From Opitutaceae bacterium (GTDB taxonomy: Bacteria > Verrucomicrobiota > Verrucomicrobiia > Opitutales > Opitutaceae): a stretch of DNA of 64,000 nt. Shown here piece by piece: positions 60,401 through 64,000 of this stretch (position 1 is its first letter; the number at the start of each line of letters is the position of its first letter). The stretch lies in assembly GCA_041395105.1 (NCBI GenBank), contig JAWLBB010000011.1, forward strand, positions 1 to 64,000, read 5' to 3'. The notes under the pieces are model-generated. The model saw only the letters and a list, made by a program, of their open reading frames with translations. It had not been told where the DNA came from and did not search any database. A program made the position numbers and the translations under genes.

Positions 60401-63400
60401 TCAAAGGGTTCTCCGGCGTCCCGTATCCGCAAATCGGATCCTGATCTCTTCCACCCCGCAGTAGAGGACCGGGACAACGAAGACGGTCAGGATGGCCAGA
60501 AACATGCCGCCGAAGGTCGGTATGGCCATCGGCACCATGATGTCCGAGCCGCGTCCGGTCGAGGTCAACACCGGCAGGAGGGCGAGAATCGTGGTCGAGC
60601 TGGTCATCACGGCCGGCCTGACCCGTCGGATGCCCGCTTCAACCGTCGCCGAACGAATCTCCTCGATCGTGTCGGGTTTGCGATCGCGAAAGACCTGCTG
60701 CAGATAGGTGCAGACGAGGACGCCATCGTCCGTGGCAATGCCAAAGAGGGCGAGGAAACCCACCCATACCGCCACACTCAGGTTGATCGTTCCCATCTGG
60801 AAAAGGGAACGGAGGTTCCGGCCGAAAAGATCAAAATCCATGAACCAAGGCTGGCCATAGAGCCAGAGGAGGATGAATCCACCCGACCAGGCGAAAAGGA
60901 TTCCGGAAAAAACCAGAAAGGTGGTGGTGATCCGCCTGAACTGGAAATAGAGGATCAGCCAGATGGCGCAGAGAGCCACCGGCAGGATGAGTCGCAGCTT
61001 CTTCTCCGCCCGGATTTGGTTCTCATAATTCCCGGTGAAACGGTAACTGACTCCTCCGGGCATCAGGAATTCGCCCTTCTGGATCTTCTCCTGCAGATGA
61101 CGCTGCGCCTCTTCCACCACATTGACTTCCGCATACCCCGGCATCTTGTCGAAGATGACATAGCCGACGAGAAAAGTGTCCTCGCTCTTGATGACCTGGG
61201 GGCCCCGCAGGTACTCGATGTTCGACAGTTCCCGCAAGGGAATCTGGGTCCCGTCCGGGGCGCTGACCAGGATGGCCCCGATCGCTTCCGGAGTGTCCCG
61301 TAATTCCCGGGGATAACGCACCCGGACCGGATAGCGCGCGCGTCCCTCGACCGTCTGCGTGATCGGTTTGCCGCCGATGGCTACTTCGATGACCTCCTGC
61401 ACCGTCCGGATCTTGATCCCGAAGCGCGCGATGGCATCGCGGTCGATCTCAATCTGCAGATAGGGTTTCCCGACGATTCGATCCGCGAGGACCGCATCCG
61501 CCCGGATCGACGGCACCTCCTTGAGGAAACCTTCGATCTCCAGTGCGACCTCTTCGATCGTCGCCAGATCAGGTCCGAAAACCTTCAAACCCGTCGGAGC
61601 CCGCATCCCGCTCTGGAGCATGACGATCCTCGCCCCAATCGGCTGCAGCTTCGGGGCGGAGGTGGTTCCCGGAACCCGCGCCGCCTTGATGATCTCATCC
61701 CAGATATCGTCTTTGCTGCGAATCCCATCGCGCCATTGCCGAAACGGTTTCCCGTGCCGGTCGGGAACCAGATTTCCGGCGGCGTCACGCCGGAATTCGT
61801 CCGTCTCTCCATCGTAGGCAAAAGTCCGGATTCGACCATCGTCATCGGTTAGGAACTCCGATTTGCAGGTGATGATCGTCTCAATCATCGAGATCGGCGC
61901 GGGATCGAGCGGGCTGTCGGCCCGCCCGAGCTTACCGACCGCCATCTCCACCTCCGGGATGGCATTGATGGCGATATCCAGCTTCGTGACCACATCCATG
62001 ACCTCGCCGATGGAGGCATGGGGCATGGTCGTGGGCATCAGGAGAAATGATCCCTCATCCAGATCCGGCATGAATTCCTTGCCCAGGCCGGGACCAGATG
62101 GGCCATCGCCACGAACGGCCGGGTTTGCCGCAGCCATTCTGGCATCCAACCAAAGAGAGTCCCCACCCAGCCAGACCGAAATCCCGAAAGGACGATCAGG
62201 CCGTTGATCAACAGAAACAGCGACTTCCTCCGCAGGATGACCGTGAGGATCCGGCCATAGTAGCGGGTGAGGGCAAGGAAGAAGCCGAGCAGACCGCCGC
62301 CCGTGAGAAAAACGAAGAAGATATTGCCGAGTCGGGCTTCCGGTCCAAGCGGTTTCCAATCGGCCGCCAACCAGAGGGCAACGATTACCGCGACAATCAG
62401 ATTGAAGGCGATATGGACGATCCGGCGCGCCGGCTTCGGGATGACCGCACCGAAAAGATGGAAGGCCGCCACGCCGATGAACACAGCGCCCAGCCATCCC
62501 GGAAAAGCGGGAACGAAGATCGGGCCAAGGATGCCCGCCGAGGCCACCCCGACCCAGAGACCGGTTCTCGACCATCGCGCGCGCCATTGTCCCGCCAGGA
62601 TCCAGTGGGCGAGCGGCGGGATGACGGTCAAGGCCACGATGACCGACCCGATCAGCGCAAAGGTCTTGGTATAGGCGAGCGGACGGAAGAGTTTCCCCTC
62701 GGCCGCCTCCATCGTGAAGACGGGGAGAAAACTGACGACCGTCGTCAGGACGGCGGTCAGGACGGCCCCTCCCACTTCGGAACAGGCCCGATGGACAACC
62801 TCGAGCCGATTCTCTTCGGGGGATGCCTTTTCGAGATGCCTGAGGATGTTCTCGACCAGGACCACCCCCATGTCGACGATCGTCCCGATCGCGATGGCGA
62901 TACCGGAAAGCGCAACCACATTGGCATCCACGTGCAGCAGGCGCATGCCGACGAAGGCAAAGAGAACCGCCAGGGGCAGGACCCCCGATATGAGGGAGGC
63001 ACTCCGCAGATGCATGACCATCACGATGACCACGATGATTGTCACCAGAATCTGCTGACGAACCGCATCCTCGAGGGTTCCCAGCGTTTCATGGATGAGC
63101 CCGGTCCGGTCGTAGAACGGTTGGATCGTGACCTGACTGATCGTGCCGTCCTCCAGGGTCTTGCGGGGCAATCCGGCCGAGATCTCCGCAATCTTTGCCT
63201 TCACCCGCTTGATCACCGCCAGCGGGTTCTCGCCGTAGCGGGTGACAACCACCCCGCCAACCGCCTCGGCTCCGGCTTTGTCGAGCGCTCCGCGCCGCAG
63301 GGCCGGACCGAACCCGACCGTGGCCACCCGATCCAGGGTTATCGGGACATTGTCGCGCTGAGTGATGACGGTCTGTCGGAGGTCATCCAGGTTGCGGATG

Positions 63401-64000
63401 AAGCCCAGCCCCCGGATGACATATTCAACCCGGTTGACCTCGATCGTTCGCGCCCCCACGTCCAGATTGCTTCCCCGAACCGCATTGAAGACATCCGCCA
63501 ACGCGATTCCATAGGTCCGGAGCGCATCGGGATCGACATCGATCTGGTATTCCCTGACGAAACCACCGATTGAGGCGACCTCCGCCACCCCGTCGACTCC
63601 CTGGAGCGCATGACGCACAAGCCAGTCCTGGGTGCTCCTCAGTTCGTCCAGGCCCCACCCTCCGGTCGATTCGCCGTCGGGATTCCTGCCCTCGAGCGTG
63701 TACCAGAAAACCTGCCCCAAAGCCGTCGCATCCGGCCCCAACCGGGGTTGCACCCCCTCCGGAAGGGTTTCGCCCGGCAGACTGTTGAGCTTCTCGAGGA
63801 TGCGGCTGCGGGTCCAGTAAAACTCGGAATCCTCCTTGAAGATGATATAGATCGAGGAAAACCCGAACATCGAGTAGCTGCGGACCGTCCTGACCTCCGG
63901 GAGGCCGAGAAGCGCCGTCGTCAGCGGATAGGTGATCTGGTCCTCGATGTCCTGGGGCGAGCGCCCGGTCCATTCGGTGAAGACGATCTGCTGATTCTCT
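60401..64000 (-). pseudogene. CusA/CzcA-family RND metal efflux pump, frameshifted and cut by the window edge
   Basis: Heavy-metal RND transporter (HME family), 5' end beyond 64000. The visible N-terminal part reads QQIVFTEWTGRSPQDIEDQITYPLTTALLGLPEV, the hallmark of CusA-type pumps, then the periplasmic porter domain, then membrane helices with SGIAIAIGTIVDMGVVLVENI. Near 62088-62092 the frame breaks: MAHLVPAW should continue as MAHLVPGLGKEFMPDLDEGSFL, found one frame over, which fits a missing G in a CCCGG run. The second half (to 60401) then reads intact. One lost base is either true inactivation or a sequence error. About 1190 codons are visible. Confidence 0.85.

Noticed and set aside
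62098..63573. Plus-strand ORF of 491 aa opposite the RND pump
   Set aside because: Very high Asp/Arg/Gly content typical of antisense frames; the RND gene accounts for the region.
1..64000. tRNA, rRNA, riboswitch or prophage genes
   Set aside because: None recognised by eye on either strand; a covariance-model scan would be needed to exclude small RNAs.

Overview
The window reads as a bacterial chromosome, most likely from Verrucomicrobiota (Opitutus-like). That is inferred from the single compact fli/flg/flh operon with a MotE-type gene, the large secreted protein of Ig-like repeats ending in tandem 'VRGxGPGL' domains, and the many two-component proteins. No rRNA, tRNA, CRISPR array or integrase gene was seen. 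The first 12 kb is visibly less GC-rich than the remaining 52 kb.

Region 1 (1-12.4 kb) is the inside and apparent distal end of a chromosomal integron. About 20 attC recombination sites, recognised by repeated inverted-repeat modules ending in an ACGTT core, separate small plus-strand cassettes. Cargo is mostly small membrane proteins, lipoproteins and secreted proteins of unknown function, a DUF1059 protein, a VOC (glyoxalase-fold) protein and toxin-antitoxin modules (YefM/YoeB-like, HicBA, BrnT with a ribbon-helix-helix antitoxin). A decayed IS66-family element (5318-7704) splits one cassette. The array ends in toxin-antitoxin debris: an antitoxin, a truncated RelE/ParE toxin and a BrnT fragment. 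The integrase and attI site should lie to the left of the window.

Region 2 (12.4-15.0 kb) is a transition zone with a PD40 beta-propeller lipoprotein, a fragment of a LarA-like (DUF2088) gene and an unknown gene.

Region 3 (36.3-15.0 kb, minus strand) is one continuous flagellar run: flgB, flgC, fliE, fliF, fliG, fliH, fliI, fliJ, motE-like, fliK-like, flgD, flgE, fliL, fliM, fliN, fliO, fliP, fliQ, fliR, flhB, flhA, flhF, an 84-aa membrane protein where flhG usually sits, fliA, motA, motB and an 85-aa unknown. Many junctions overlap by 4 bp. It encodes basal body, C-ring, export apparatus, rod/hook parts, stator and sigma-28. Flagellin, filament cap and hook-associated proteins are not here.

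Region 4 (36.4-56.5 kb) is rich in signalling genes, many with degenerate catalytic or phosphoacceptor sites: a histidine kinase with a pseudo-receiver, a receiver plus broken HD-GYP protein, a CheY-like regulator, a kinase-like protein lacking ATP-binding boxes, a frameshifted hybrid kinase, a pseudo-receiver coiled-coil protein, a TPR-PAS-receiver membrane protein and a LuxR-type regulator. Also present are a FlgN-like chaperone, a TPR lipoprotein or secreted protein, a 1243-aa Ig-repeat protein, a cytidylate-kinase-like protein and a nitroreductase.

Region 5 (56.8-64.0 kb) is a metal-homeostasis locus: a Cu+-type P1B ATPase, a CnrY-X-H-like trio (membrane protein, periplasmic sensor, ECF sigma factor) and, converging on it, a CusA/CzcA-type RND pump that runs off the right edge and carries one apparent frameshift. 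The sensor keeps all five CnrX metal ligands at identical spacing.
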